Below are positions 35,224 through 45,232 of a stretch of DNA of 64,000 nucleotides, piece after piece. Made by a program: the position numbers and the translations under genes. The stretch spans positions 310,001-374,000 of the forward strand of contig NZ_CP040018.1 in assembly GCF_005280255.1 (NCBI RefSeq). The letters are read 5' to 3'. How positions within the stretch are numbered: position 1 is the stretch's first letter; each line of letters opens with the position of its first letter. A model generated the notes under the pieces. That model saw only the letters and a program-made list of their open reading frames with translations, made no database searches and was not told where the DNA came from. This stretch comes from Arthrobacter sp. 24S4-2 (GTDB lineage: Bacteria > Actinomycetota > Actinomycetes > Actinomycetales > Micrococcaceae).

Positions 35224-36138
35224 ATGGCCATGCGGAAGAACCCGGCAATGAAAATTGCACAAAAGACCGCCCACAAGGCGGTGTTTGACGCCCAAGGCAA
35301 GCCCAAGCCGGGAGTGCATAACCTGCTCCTGAGGGCAGTCGAAATCCAACGCCCGCTGGTGCTGACCAACATCCGGCGGCTCCAGCGCAGGCATCCCCGC
35401 GCTACGGCAGCGCAGCTCGCTGACAAACTGGAACGCGATTACCTGGTGGCCGTCACCGGCGGCGGCGCGCTGGTAGGCGCCACGGCCGTGATTCCGGGCG
35501 TCGGCACCGCGGCTGCCCTGGGGCTCTCCGCCGCTGCCACCGTGGGTTTCCTCGAAGCTACGGCTCTCTACGCAACGTCGCTGGCCGAGCTTCACGGCAT
35601 CCGACTGGTTGACCCGCAGAAGGCCAGCACACTCGTCATGGCCATCATGCTGGGCGAGGAGGGCACCGCATTGCTCAGCACGCTCAGCGGCCAGGCCGCC
35701 GGCAGCGGCAAGGGCCCGGCGGACGCCTGGGGCTCGGCGTTCGCCCGCAAGACCTCCTTCCCCGGGTTCGGTTCCGTGCGTGAGCGCATCCAGAAAGCCT
35801 TCCTCCGCAACCTGCTGAAGCGGCAGGGAACGGCACTGCTGGGCCGCGCGCTGCCGTTCGGCATTGGGGCCGTGGTGGGCGGGGTGGGCAACCGCATCAT
35901 GGGACGCGCCGTCGTCGCCAGCGCCAGGGAGGCCTTCGGGCCGATGCCGGACACCATCCCCGGCGAGCTGATCACGGGCGCCGGCACCGGCGGCCCGGCC
36001 GCAATAATCACCGCCGCTATAGACCCGGCCGCCATAGAGACTGCTGCTATAGAGACTGCCGCGGCTAACCCCGACCGCGCCAACACCCCCGGTGGGGACT
36101 CAACCGTGAAAGGCGGATTCATTGGATCTGAACGCTGA
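35224..36138 (+). CDS. EcsC-like membrane-associated protein, uncharacterised
   Basis: 304 aa. Residues ~75-120 (GALVGATAVIPGVGTAAALG, then FLEATALYATSLAELHGIRL) form glycine-rich hydrophobic helices like those of EcsC-family proteins, and a second hydrophobic stretch (LPFGIGAVVGGVGNRIMGRA) lies near 218. The C-terminal ~55 residues are Ala/Thr/Pro-rich with AIDPAAIETAAIETAA repeats and probably disordered. ATG 35224 is favoured by GAGG 5 nt upstream; GTG 35218 is an alternative. The end overlaps the pxpA start by 17 bases. Confidence 0.7.
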   Translation: MAMRKNPAMKIAQKTAHKAVFDAQGKPKPGVHNLLLRAVEIQRPLVLTNIRRLQRRHPRATAAQLADKLERDYLVAVTGGGALVGATAVIPGVGTAAALGLSAAATVGFLEATALYATSLAELHGIRLVDPQKASTLVMAIMLGEEGTALLSTLSGQAAGSGKGPADAWGSAFARKTSFPGFGSVRERIQKAFLRNLLKRQGTALLGRALPFGIGAVVGGVGNRIMGRAVVASAREAFGPMPDTIPGELITGAGTGGPAAIITAAIDPAAIETAAIETAAANPDRANTPGGDSTVKGGFIGSER

Positions 36139-36871
36139 CCTGGGGGAGGCCTTCGGCTCCTGGACCATGGGGGACGATGCCGCGATGTTCCCGCTCATTA
36201 CCAGCGCCAGCGTGGCCTGCGGCCTGCACGCCGGGGACCCGGTCACCATGCTGGACACCTGCCGCGCCGCGTTTGAACTCGACGTCCGGGTGGGTGCCCA
36301 GGTGGGGTACCCGGACCTCGCGGGCTTTGGGCTCCGATCCATGGACATGACTTTCGACGACCTGTTCGGGGCAGTGCTGTACCAGCTGGGCGCGCTCGAC
36401 GGCGTGGCGCACGCCGTCGGGGCTTCCGTTGACTACGTCAAGGCCCACGGCGCACTTTACGATCGGACGGTGCACGACGCCGAACAGGCCTCCGCCTTCG
36501 TCAACGCCATCCAGGCCTACGACCCCGGCCTGCCCTTCCTGGGCCAGCAGGGTTCAGCCCTACTGGCCATGGCCGCGGAAGCCGGACACCCAGTGTTCCA
36601 CGAGGCCTTCCCGGACCGCGCCTACCTTCCCGACGGCACCCCGACGCCGCGCTCGCAGGAGGGCGCCGTGCTGCAGGACGCCGGGGAAGTCGCCGCGCGT
36701 GCTGTCCGCCTCGCCACCAAGGGTGAAGTAGAGGCCGTGGACGGCACCGTGATCAGGCTGCAGCCCCATTCCCTGACCCTCCACGGTGGCACGCCCGGTG
36801 CCGTGGAGACAGCGGCCGCGGTCCGCAAGGCGCTGGAAGAAGCCGGCGTGGAGCTGGAACCCTTCGCCTAA
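36122..36871 (+). CDS. pxpA: 5-oxoprolinase subunit A (LamB/YcsF family)
   Basis: 249-aa LamB/YcsF protein. It begins MDLNADLGEAFGSWTMGDD and has SVACGLHAGDP near residue 30, YVKAHGALYDRT near 105 and FPDRAYLPDGTPTPRSQ near 160, all family signatures. PxpA works with PxpB and PxpC to open 5-oxoproline to glutamate using ATP; those partners are not adjacent here. The start is TTG inside the end of the preceding gene with AAAGGCGG upstream, so its translation probably depends on the upstream gene. Confidence 0.88.
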   Translation: MDLNADLGEAFGSWTMGDDAAMFPLITSASVACGLHAGDPVTMLDTCRAAFELDVRVGAQVGYPDLAGFGLRSMDMTFDDLFGAVLYQLGALDGVAHAVGASVDYVKAHGALYDRTVHDAEQASAFVNAIQAYDPGLPFLGQQGSALLAMAAEAGHPVFHEAFPDRAYLPDGTPTPRSQEGAVLQDAGEVAARAVRLATKGEVEAVDGTVIRLQPHSLTLHGGTPGAVETAAAVRKALEEAGVELEPFA

Positions 36872-36878
36872 GCCCCTT

Positions 36879-37000
36879 AAGCGCGAACCGGCACTTGGGG
36901 CCCCACTCACAAGCGCGAACGGGCAGCTAATGACCCCAAATCCCTGATCTGGGGTCAGTGGCAGCCCGTTCGCGCCGTGCATAAGTGTCCGTTCGCGCTT
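36879..37000. repeat. Nested palindromic repeat upstream of narG
   Basis: Four copies of a GCGCGAACGG-type unit, two direct (36879-36896, 36911-36928) and two inverted (36960-36975, 36983-37000). The outer pair, AAGCGCGAACCGGCACTT with its inverse, differs at 2 of 18 positions. The inner pair extends through TGACCCCA / TGGGGTCA. The whole can fold as a long cruciform ending 6 bases before the narG start. It looks like a palindromic intergenic repeat, but its position means it must lie in the narG promoter or leader. Confidence 0.75.
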
Positions 37001-37005
37001 GGCGG

Positions 37006-40000
37006 ATGAGCAGTTCTAGTGCCGTTCGGCCCTATCCCCGGCCTGAACGCGCACCCAAGCTTGAGGGCATGGCTGCCGGACCCCATGCGGGGTTAGATGG
37101 ACCCGCATCAGATGCAATGTTGAAGCTGGGGCGTTTCTTCACGAAATGGGACCAGACCGACGACGGCAGGGCGGTGTTCCGGGAGGGCGGCCGCAAGGGC
37201 GACATCTTCTACCGCGACCGGTGGAGCCACGACAAGGTGGTCCGTTCCACGCACGGGGTGAACTGCACGGGCTCCTGTTCCTGGAAGGTGTACGTCAAGG
37301 ACGGCATCATCACCTGGGAATCCCAGCAGACGGACTATCCCTCCGTGGGTCCGGACAGCCCGGAATACGAGCCGAGGGGCTGCCCGCGCGGGGCAGCCTT
37401 TTCCTGGTACACCTATTCGCCCACCCGGGTCCGGTTCCCCTACGCCCGGGGTGTGCTCGTGGAGATGTACCGCGAGGCCAAGGCCCGGCTGGGCGACCCG
37501 GTGCTGGCCTTCGCCGACATCGTGGGGGACCCGGAGCGCCGGCGCTGCTACCAGCAGGCCCGCGGCAAGGGCGGCCTGGTCCGGGTGTCCTGGCAGGAAG
37601 CAATAGAAATCGCCGCCGCCGCGCACGTCAACACCATCAAGGCCTACGGGCCGGACCGCTGTGCCGGCTTCTCGCCCATCCCCGCGATGTCGATGGTTTC
37701 GCACGCCGTCGGAACCCGCTTCATCCAGCTGATCGGCGGGGTGATGACGTCCTTCTACGACTGGTACGCGGACCTGCCCGTGGCCAGTCCGCAGGTCTTC
37801 GGGGACCAGACCGACGTCCCGGAATCGGGTGATTGGTGGGACGCGGGCTACCTCATGATGTGGGGATCCAATGTCCCCGTCACCCGGACCCCGGACGCGC
37901 ACTGGATGGCTGAGGTGCGGTACCGCGGCACCAAGGTGGTCACGGTCAGCCCGGATTACGCAGACAATACGAAGTTCGCCGATGAATGGCTCCCAGCCCA
38001 GGCCGGGACGGACGCCGCGCTGGCCATGGCCATGGGGCACGTCATGCTCAAGGAGTTCTTCGTCGAGCGGGAGGTTCCGTTCTTCTCCGACTACGTCCGC
38101 CAGTACACCGACCTGCCGTTCCTGGTCCGGCTGGAACGGCGCGACGACGGTTCCCTCACGCCGTCGAAGTTCCTCACCGCCAAGGACCTCCCGGGGGAGT
38201 CCGGGGCTGAGGACGCGGCGTTCCGCACCGTGCTGTTTGACAAGAAGACCGGCCTCCCCGCCGTGCCCAACGGCTCCATGGGGTTCCGCTATTCGGGCAG
38301 CGGCGAGGGCAAATGGAACCTGGACCTCGAGGGGATCGAGCCCGCACTGTCGCTGCGCGAGGTCTCTGGGGAAAGCGCCGAGATCCTGCTGCCGTGCTTC
38401 GAAGACGCCGGCGGGGCCGGCAGCGTACTGAGGCGCGGAGTGCCGGTCCTCGAGGTCGGGGGCCAGTTGGTCACCACCGTGTTCGACCTCATGCTGGCCC
38501 AGTACGGCGTGGGCCGCGAAGGGCTCCCGGGGGAGTGGGCAGCGGGCTACGAGGATGCCTCGACGCCGTACACTCCGGCCTGGCAGGAGGAGATCACGTC
38601 CGTCCCCGCGCAGGCCTGCATCCGGGTGGCCCGCGAGTTCGCCCGCAACGCCGAAGAGTCCAAGGGCCGTTCGATGATCATCATGGGCGCCGGGATCTGC
38701 CAGTGGTTCCATGGCGACGCGACCTACCGGGCGGTGCTTGCCCTTGTGATGCTGACCGGCTGCATGGGCCGCAACGGGGGCGGCTGGGCGCATTACGTTG
38801 GCCAGGAAAAGACGCGGCCCGCCACCGGCTGGGTGTCCCTGGCGAATGCCCTGGACTGGTCCCGGCCGCCGCGGACCATGATCGGCACCGGCTACTGGTA
38901 CATGCACACGGACCAGTGGCGCCAGGACGGCTACTCCGCGGACGCGCTGAAATCCCCGCTCTCCACCGGAGCCCTGGACGGCATGCACACCGCGGACGCG
39001 CTGGCCCAGTCCGCCCGGCTTGGCTGGATGCCGTTCTACCCGCAGTTTGACCGGAACCCCTGGACCTTGCTGATGAGGCGGAGGCCGCCGTCGCCGCCGG
39101 CACCGCGAAGGACACCCCCGGCTACATCGCGGACGCGCTCAGGAACCGCACGCTGAACCCGGCGATCGAGGACGTGGACGCCCCGGAAAACTGGCCGCGG
39201 ACCCTCGTACTGTGGCGCTCAAACCTGTTCGGCTCCTCCGCCAAGGGCAACGAGTACTTCCTCCGCAACCTGCTGGGTACCCACAACAACGTCCTGGGCA
39301 AGGACCACGCCGAAGGCCTCAAGCCCAGGGACGTGAAATGGCATGAGCACGCGCCGGAAGGGAAACTGGACCTGCTGGTCTCCGCCGACTTCCGGATGAC
39401 CTCCACCACGCTGCTGTCCGACGTCGTGTTCCCGGCCGCCACCTGGTACGAGAAGCACGATCTGTCCTCCACGGACATGCACCCCTTTGTGCACGCCTTC
39501 ACCCCCGCGATCGACCCGCCGTGGGAGACCAAGACGGATTTCGACATGTTCCACCTGCTGGCCCGGGAGTTCTCCCGGATGGCGAAGACCCACCTGGGCG
39601 TCCGCCGGGATCTGGTCAGCGTGCCGCTGCAGCACGACACCCCCGGCCAGCTCGCCCAACCCGGCGGGATCGTCCGGGACTGGCGGGACGCGTCCATCCC
39701 CGCGGTGCCGGGGCAGAACATGCCCATTTTTTCGGTGGTGGAGCGGGACTACACCGCCATCGCGGACAAGCTGGCCGCCGTCGGGCCGCTCGCCGACACA
39801 CTGGGCTTCACGGTCAAGAACGTCACCTACAAACTCGCCGGTCCCCTGGACCGGCTCAGCCGCTCCAACGGCGTGATGCTCGGCGGCGCCGCGGACGGCC
39901 GCCCCGCGATGGACACGGACGCGAAAATGGCCGAGGCCATCCTGGCCTTCTCCGGCACCACCAACGGCGCGCTCTCCGTGCAGGGATTCAAGGACCTGGA

Positions 40001-40778
40001 AGTCCGCACCGGCCGGAAACTCGCGGACCTTTCAGAGGGCTCCGAGGAAAAGTTCATCACCTTCGCGCAGACCCAGGCCGGCCCGGTCCCCGTGATCACC
40101 TCGCCGGAATGGTCCGGGTCCGAAACCGGTGGCCGCCGCTACGCCCCGTTCACCATCAACGTCGAGCGGCTCAAACCCTGGCACACGCTGACCGGGCGGA
40201 TGCACTTCTTCCTCGACCACGACTGGATGATCGACATCGGCGAGGCCCTGCCCATCTACCGGCCGCCCCTGGACATGCACCGGCTGTTCGGTGAACCCAA
40301 ACTGGGCCAGGACGGGGCCATGGAGGTGGTGGTCCGCTACCTGACCCCGCACTCCAAGTGGTCCATCCATTCCGAATACCAGGACAACCTGCTGATGCTC
40401 TCCCTCTCCCGCGGCGGGCCCACGGTCTGGATGAGCCCGGCCGACGCGGAGGCCATCCAGGTCAGGGACAACGACTGGGTGGAGTGCGTGAACATCAACG
40501 GGGTCCTCGTGGCCCGGGCGATCGTCAGCCACCGGATGCCCGCCGGCGTGGTCTACGTCCACCACGCGCAGGAACGCACCATCGATGTGCCCAAGTCCGA
40601 GGCCACGGGCCGGCGCGGCGGCATCCACAACTCCGTGACCCGGCTGTTGGTCAAGCCCTCGCACCTGATCGGCGGCTACGCCCAGCTGGCCTACGCCTTC
40701 AACTACCTGGGCCCCACCGGAAACCAGCGAGACATGGTTGCCACCGTCCGCCGTCGTTCACAGGAGGTGCAGTACTGA
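37006..40778 (+). pseudogene. narG: Respiratory nitrate reductase alpha subunit, one frameshift
   Basis: Molybdenum-containing catalytic subunit, about 1257 aa if repaired, the usual NarG length. HGVNCTGSCSW near residue 82 provides the histidine and cysteines of the N-terminal Fe-S cluster. SFYDWYADLPVASPQ near 250 matches the block with the Mo-ligand aspartate. The frame breaks at 39057-39060, where AACCCCTGG should read AACCCCCTGG: one more C gives NPLDLADEAEAAVAAGTAKD and continues into DAPENWPRTLVLWRSNLFGS. Everything either side is intact and the operon is complete, so a sequencing error is likely. Start 37006 is uncertain because no strong ribosome site is visible. Confidence 0.87.
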
Positions 40779-42487
40779 TGCGTGTCATGGCACAAATGGG
40801 CATGGTCATGAACCTGGACAAATGCATCGGCTGCCACACCTGTTCCGTGACCTGCAAACAGGCCTGGACCAACCGTGCGGGCACCGAATACGTCTGGTTC
40901 AACAACGTCGAAACCCGCCCCGGGCAGGGATACCCGCGACGCTACGAGGACCAGGAGAAGTGGCAGGGCGGCTGGGACCTGAACAAGCGCGGCAAGCTGG
41001 TGCTCAAGGCCGGCGGCCGGGTGAAGAAGCTGCTGGGGATCTTCGCCAGCCCCGTCCAGCCCGAGCTCAAGGACTACTACGAGCCCTGGACCTATGACTA
41101 CAAGACCCTCGTGGATGCGCCCCTGGGCGACGACTTCCCGGTGGCCCGGCCCAAGTCCCTGATCACCGGGAAGGACACCAAGATCACCTGGTCCGCGAAC
41201 TGGGATGACGACCTGGGCGGCTCAACCGAATACGGCCACCTGGACCCGATCGTGGAAAAGGTCCGCCGCGAGTCCGAGGACAAGATCAAGTTCGCGTACG
41301 AGCAGACCTTTATGTTCTATCTCCCGCGGATCTGCGAGCACTGCCTGAACCCTTCCTGCATGGCCTCCTGCCCGTCCGGCGCCATCTACAAGCGGGTGGA
41401 GGACGGGATCGTCCTGGTGGACCAGGACAAGTGCCGCGGCTGGCGGCAGTGCGTCACCGGCTGCCCGTACAAGAAGATCTACTTCAACCACAAGACCGGC
41501 AAAGCCGAGAAGTGCACTTTCTGCTACCCGCGGGTGGAGGTGGGGCTGCCGACGGTCTGCTCGGAGACCTGCGTCGGCCGGCTGCGGTACCTGGGGTTGT
41601 TCCTGTACGACGCCGACGCCGTCACCGCTGCGGCCTCCGTCACGGACCCCCGGGAGCTCTACGACGCCCAGATGGACGTGCTCCTGGACCCGGACGATCC
41701 CGCCGTCCAGGCCGAGGCCCGGGCGCAGGGAATCCCCGAGGACTGGATCGACGCCGCGCGGCGCTCGCCGGTGTACGCCCTGGCCAAGGTGTACAAGGTG
41801 GCCCTGCCGCTGCACCCGGAATACCGGACCATGCCGATGGTCTGGTACGTGCCGCCGCTGTCGCCGGTGGTGGACCTGCTGCGCGACCAGGGCCACGACG
41901 GCGAGGACGCCGGCAACCTCTTTGGCGCCATTGACGCGCTGCGCATCCCGGTGGAATACCTCGCGGAGCTCTTCACCGCCGGGGACGCCGGCCGGGTCAC
42001 CGCCGTGCTGAAGAAACTCGCGGCCATGCGCTCCTACATGCGCGGCATCAGCATGGGCAACGACCCCGACGACTCCATCCCGGAAGCCGTGGGCATGGAC
42101 GGGCAGACGATGTACGAGATGTACCGGCTGATGGCAATTGCCAAGTACGAGGAGCGCTACGTGATCCCGAAGGCCCACGTGGAACAGGCCCATGACCTGG
42201 AGGAGATGGGCTGCTCGCTGGACTTCGACGGCGGCCCGGGCATGCAGGATTCCTCGCCGTTCGGCGAGGCCAGCGGCCGGCCCGTTCCGGTGGCGGTGGA
42301 AACCTTCAACGCCCTGCGCGACCGGCAGACCTCCGGCTCGGCGCCCGGCGAATCAACCCTGCGCGGGCGGGTTAACCTGCTCAACTGGGACGGGACCGGG
42401 GCGCCGCCGGGACTTTTTCCGGAAAAACACACCCCCGGGGCAGGCACCGCTGCGGCCGGCAGTACGGCTGCAGGGGAGCAGCCATGA
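40778..42487 (+). CDS. narH: Nitrate reductase beta subunit
   Basis: 569-aa iron-sulfur electron-transfer subunit. Four cysteine clusters are visible: CIGCHTCSVTC near residues 16-26, CEHCLNPSCMASCPSG near 189-204, CRGWRQCVTGCPYKK near 221-235 (with Trp in the second position, as in NarH) and CTFCYPRVEVGLPTVCSETC near 249-268. It passes electrons from NarI to NarG. ATG 40778 shares a base with the narG stop and has AGGAGG upstream; the frame is open to 40358 inside narG. The last ~60 residues are Gly/Ala/Pro-rich. Confidence 0.95.
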   Translation: MRVMAQMGMVMNLDKCIGCHTCSVTCKQAWTNRAGTEYVWFNNVETRPGQGYPRRYEDQEKWQGGWDLNKRGKLVLKAGGRVKKLLGIFASPVQPELKDYYEPWTYDYKTLVDAPLGDDFPVARPKSLITGKDTKITWSANWDDDLGGSTEYGHLDPIVEKVRRESEDKIKFAYEQTFMFYLPRICEHCLNPSCMASCPSGAIYKRVEDGIVLVDQDKCRGWRQCVTGCPYKKIYFNHKTGKAEKCTFCYPRVEVGLPTVCSETCVGRLRYLGLFLYDADAVTAAASVTDPRELYDAQMDVLLDPDDPAVQAEARAQGIPEDWIDAARRSPVYALAKVYKVALPLHPEYRTMPMVWYVPPLSPVVDLLRDQGHDGEDAGNLFGAIDALRIPVEYLAELFTAGDAGRVTAVLKKLAAMRSYMRGISMGNDPDDSIPEAVGMDGQTMYEMYRLMAIAKYEERYVIPKAHVEQAHDLEEMGCSLDFDGGPGMQDSSPFGEASGRPVPVAVETFNALRDRQTSGSAPGESTLRGRVNLLNWDGTGAPPGLFPEKHTPGAGTAAAGSTAAGEQP

Positions 42488-43104
42488 GCCGGCGCCAGCA
42501 GGTGGTCTATCTCGCGGCGGCCTGGTGCCTGTCCTACCCGGACGAGGAACTGATCGGCAGGGTGCCGCTCATGCGGGACGCCCTGGGAGAGTTCCCCGGG
42601 GCCGTTGCTGACTTCGCCGGGGTGCTTGACCGGCTGGAGTCCACGCCGCCCATGGAGATCCAGGCCCACTATGTGCGCGAGTTCGACCTCGGCAAGCGCC
42701 ACGCCCTGCACCTGTCGTATTGGACGGACGGGGACACCCGGCGCCGCGGCGAGGTGCTGGGCAACTTCAAGAAGACGTACCGGCAAAGCGACATCCTCGT
42801 GGACACCCACGGGGAACTGCCCGACTACCTGCCGATGGTCCTGGAATATGCCGCCGTGGTGGACCTCGCCGCCGGCCGCGGGTTGCTGACCCGTTTTCGG
42901 GCGAGCCTGGAGATGCTCCGTTTCGGCCTGCTCCGGGATGAGCTCCCGCATGCACGGATCCTGCAGGCCATCTGCTCCACGCTTCCGGGGAAGTCCCCGG
43001 CGGACGAGCAAGCCGTCATGCGGATGGCCGGCTACGGGCCGCCCACCGAAGCCGTGGGGCTGGACCCCTACGATCCCCGCCTGCTGCCCGTGAAGGGGGC
43101 CTGA
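42484..43104 (+). CDS. narJ: Nitrate reductase assembly chaperone
   Basis: 206-aa NarJ/TorD-family chaperone. AAWCLSYPDEELIG near residues 11-24, YVREFDLGKRHALHLSYWTD near 62-81 and DYLPMVLEYAAV near 116-127 are typical NarJ stretches. It holds NarGH for molybdenum cofactor insertion and membrane docking and is not part of the final enzyme. ATGA overlap with narH. Confidence 0.93.
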   Translation: MSRRQQVVYLAAAWCLSYPDEELIGRVPLMRDALGEFPGAVADFAGVLDRLESTPPMEIQAHYVREFDLGKRHALHLSYWTDGDTRRRGEVLGNFKKTYRQSDILVDTHGELPDYLPMVLEYAAVVDLAAGRGLLTRFRASLEMLRFGLLRDELPHARILQAICSTLPGKSPADEQAVMRMAGYGPPTEAVGLDPYDPRLLPVKGA

Positions 43105-43106
43105 CC

Positions 43107-43952
43107 ATGGTGACATTCGAAGCCGAGCCCGGCTCCGCCGTCGAAATCTCCTCATTGGACGTCCTGCTCTGGGGAGCCCTGCCGTACGTAATGATGGTGG
43201 TGCTGGTGGGCGGACTGGTGTGGCGCTACAAGTACGACCAGTTCGGCTGGACCACCCGGTCCTCGCAGCTCTACGAATCCAGGCTGCTGCGGATCGCCTC
43301 CCCGCTGTTCCACTTCGGCCTGCTCGCCGTGATCGCGGGCCACTTCTTCGGCCTGGTCATCCCGATGGCGTGGACCCGGGCCGTGGGGATGAGCCAGGAG
43401 TTCTACCATTTCAACGCCCTGCTCGTGGGCGGGGTCGCCGGCGTCGGGACCCTGGGCGGGATCCTCCTGTTGATCTACCGCCGCCGCACCACCGGACCGG
43501 TGTTCATGGCCACCACCAAGAACGACAAGACCATGTACGTGGTGCTCACCGCCGCGATCGTGTTCGGCCTGTGGACCACGCTGGCGAGCGTTTTCGAGGG
43601 CGAACATGGCCACAACTACCGCGAAACGGTGGCCCCGTGGTTCCGCTCGCTCTTCATCCTCCAGCCGGACATCGCTGCCATGGCCGCGGCGCCGTTCTCC
43701 TTCCACCTGCACACCCTCGTAGGCATGGCCCTCTTTGTGATCTGGCCGTTCACCCGGCTGGTGCATGCCTTCACGGCGCCGTTCCACTATCTCTTCCGGC
43801 CGTACATCGTATACCGCTCGCGAGACAGGGACAGGGACAGGGGCCGCACCGGGAGCCAAGCCGGCGCCTCCGCCCGGCGGACCTCAGGGACGGCGGCACG
43901 CCGCGGCTGGTCCGCCGTCGGGACACGCGACCGGGACACCCGGAACCGCTGA
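43107..43952 (+). CDS. narI: Nitrate reductase gamma subunit (cytochrome b)
   Basis: 281-aa membrane di-heme cytochrome with five helices. Histidine haem ligands are expected in SPLFHFGLLAVIAGHFFGL near residues 67-85 and FHLHTLVGMALFVIWPFTRLV near 200-220 (a histidine pair at each end). It oxidises menaquinol and feeds NarH. The C-terminus after ~235 is a long Arg/Asp-rich tail (SRDRDRDRGRTGS) not seen in most NarI, likely disordered. It begins 2 bases after the narJ stop. Confidence 0.93.
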   Translation: MVTFEAEPGSAVEISSLDVLLWGALPYVMMVVLVGGLVWRYKYDQFGWTTRSSQLYESRLLRIASPLFHFGLLAVIAGHFFGLVIPMAWTRAVGMSQEFYHFNALLVGGVAGVGTLGGILLLIYRRRTTGPVFMATTKNDKTMYVVLTAAIVFGLWTTLASVFEGEHGHNYRETVAPWFRSLFILQPDIAAMAAAPFSFHLHTLVGMALFVIWPFTRLVHAFTAPFHYLFRPYIVYRSRDRDRDRGRTGSQAGASARRTSGTAARRGWSAVGTRDRDTRNR

Positions 43953-43987
43953 GCCGAACCGGAATGCAGAAGAGAGAGGAGAACACC

Positions 43988-45214
43988 GTGGCCGGAGCAG
44001 CCCCGTCCGTATCCGCCCCCGCCGGCCGGGCCCTCAACCTGGTGCTCGCCACCTCAGCCTCCGTGGTGTGCTTTTGGGCCTGGAACTCCGTGGCCACGTT
44101 GGGCTCGTTCTACACGCAGAACCTCCAGCTCAACCCGGCCACAACCGGCGTGCTCGTAGCCATGCCCGTGTTCGTCGGATCGCTGGGGCGGATCGTGGTC
44201 GGTACGCTGACGGACAGGTACGGCGGCCGCGCCATGTTCACCTTTGTCCTCCTGGCCACCATCCTCCCGATCCTCCTCGTGGCGCTCGGCGGCACCCTGC
44301 GCTCCTTCGCGGTGGTGCTGGGCGCCGGGCTGCTGCTGGGGGTCGCCGGAACCGTATTCGCCGTCGGGATCCCCTTTGTCAGCGCCTGGTACGAGCCGTC
44401 CCGGCGCGGCTTCGCCACAGGGGTCTTCGGCGCGGGCATGGGCGGAACGGCGCTCGCTGCTTTCCTCAATCCACGCCTCGTCAGCTGGATCGGCTACTTC
44501 CCGACCCATGTGCTGATCGCGGGGCTCCTGGCCGTGATGGCTGTGCTCATCTGGTTCTTCATGAAGGAGTCTCCGGGCTGGACCCGTAATGACGCCCCCG
44601 TGCTGCCCAAGCTGATCGACGCGGCCCGCACTCCGGTTACGTGGAAGATGTGCTTCCTGTACGCCGTCGTCTTCGGCGGCTTCGTTTCCTTCGCCACCTA
44701 CCTGCCCACCTACCTGCGGGATGTTTACAGCTTCGATCCCGCTGGAGCCGGCGCCCGCACAGCCGGGTTCGCCCTCGCCGCGGTCCTTGCCAGACCGGTC
44801 GGCGGCGTGCTCGCGGACAAGGTGGGGCCCAAACCCGTCGTGGTCACCTCGCTCGCCGGCGTCGCGGTGCTCGCCTGGGTGGTGAACCTGCAGCCCGACG
44901 GCGAAGTCCCCGCCGGCCTGACGTTCGTCGCCATGGCGGCGGCACTGGGGCTGGGCGCGGGCGGCGTTTTCGCCTGGGTCGGCGTCCTGGCCCCGCCAGG
45001 CAAGGTGGGCAGCATCAGCGGGGTGGTCAGCGCAGCCGGTGGCCTGGGCGGCTACTTCCCGCCGCTGGTCATGGGCACAACGTACGACGCCGCGACCCAC
45101 AGCTACTCGATCGGGCTGCTGCTGCTCGTGGTCACCGCGCTCGTGGCACTGGCGTTCACGGTCTTCGCCGTCAAGGGCCGGTCGAGGGCGAAGGTCGCTG
45201 CTGCCCAGCCTTGA
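43988..45214 (+). CDS. narK: Nitrate/nitrite transporter (MFS, NarK type)
   Basis: 408-aa NNP-family carrier with about twelve membrane helices. Nitrate signature-like glycine-rich stretches are GVAGTVFAVGIPFVSAWY near residues 119-136 and GLGAGGVFAWVGVLAPPGKV near 322-341. The motif VVGTLTDRYGGRAM lies in loop 2-3 near 69. It imports nitrate and/or exports nitrite for the reductase encoded upstream. GTG 43988 with AGAGGAG 6-7 nt upstream is favoured over the ATG 8 codons earlier. Last gene of the nar cluster. Confidence 0.92.
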   Translation: MAGAAPSVSAPAGRALNLVLATSASVVCFWAWNSVATLGSFYTQNLQLNPATTGVLVAMPVFVGSLGRIVVGTLTDRYGGRAMFTFVLLATILPILLVALGGTLRSFAVVLGAGLLLGVAGTVFAVGIPFVSAWYEPSRRGFATGVFGAGMGGTALAAFLNPRLVSWIGYFPTHVLIAGLLAVMAVLIWFFMKESPGWTRNDAPVLPKLIDAARTPVTWKMCFLYAVVFGGFVSFATYLPTYLRDVYSFDPAGAGARTAGFALAAVLARPVGGVLADKVGPKPVVVTSLAGVAVLAWVVNLQPDGEVPAGLTFVAMAAALGLGAGGVFAWVGVLAPPGKVGSISGVVSAAGGLGGYFPPLVMGTTYDAATHSYSIGLLLLVVTALVALAFTVFAVKGRSRAKVAAAQP

Positions 45215-45232
45215 AGCGCGGGTCCCCGGTGG

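Noticed and set aside
37108..38988. 626-codon minus-strand open frame
   Set aside because: Antisense shadow of narG; Arg/Gly/His-rich translation with no domain.
43220..43987. Long upstream extension of the narK frame
   Set aside because: Runs inside narI; the ribosome site and NarK N-terminus fix the start at 43988.
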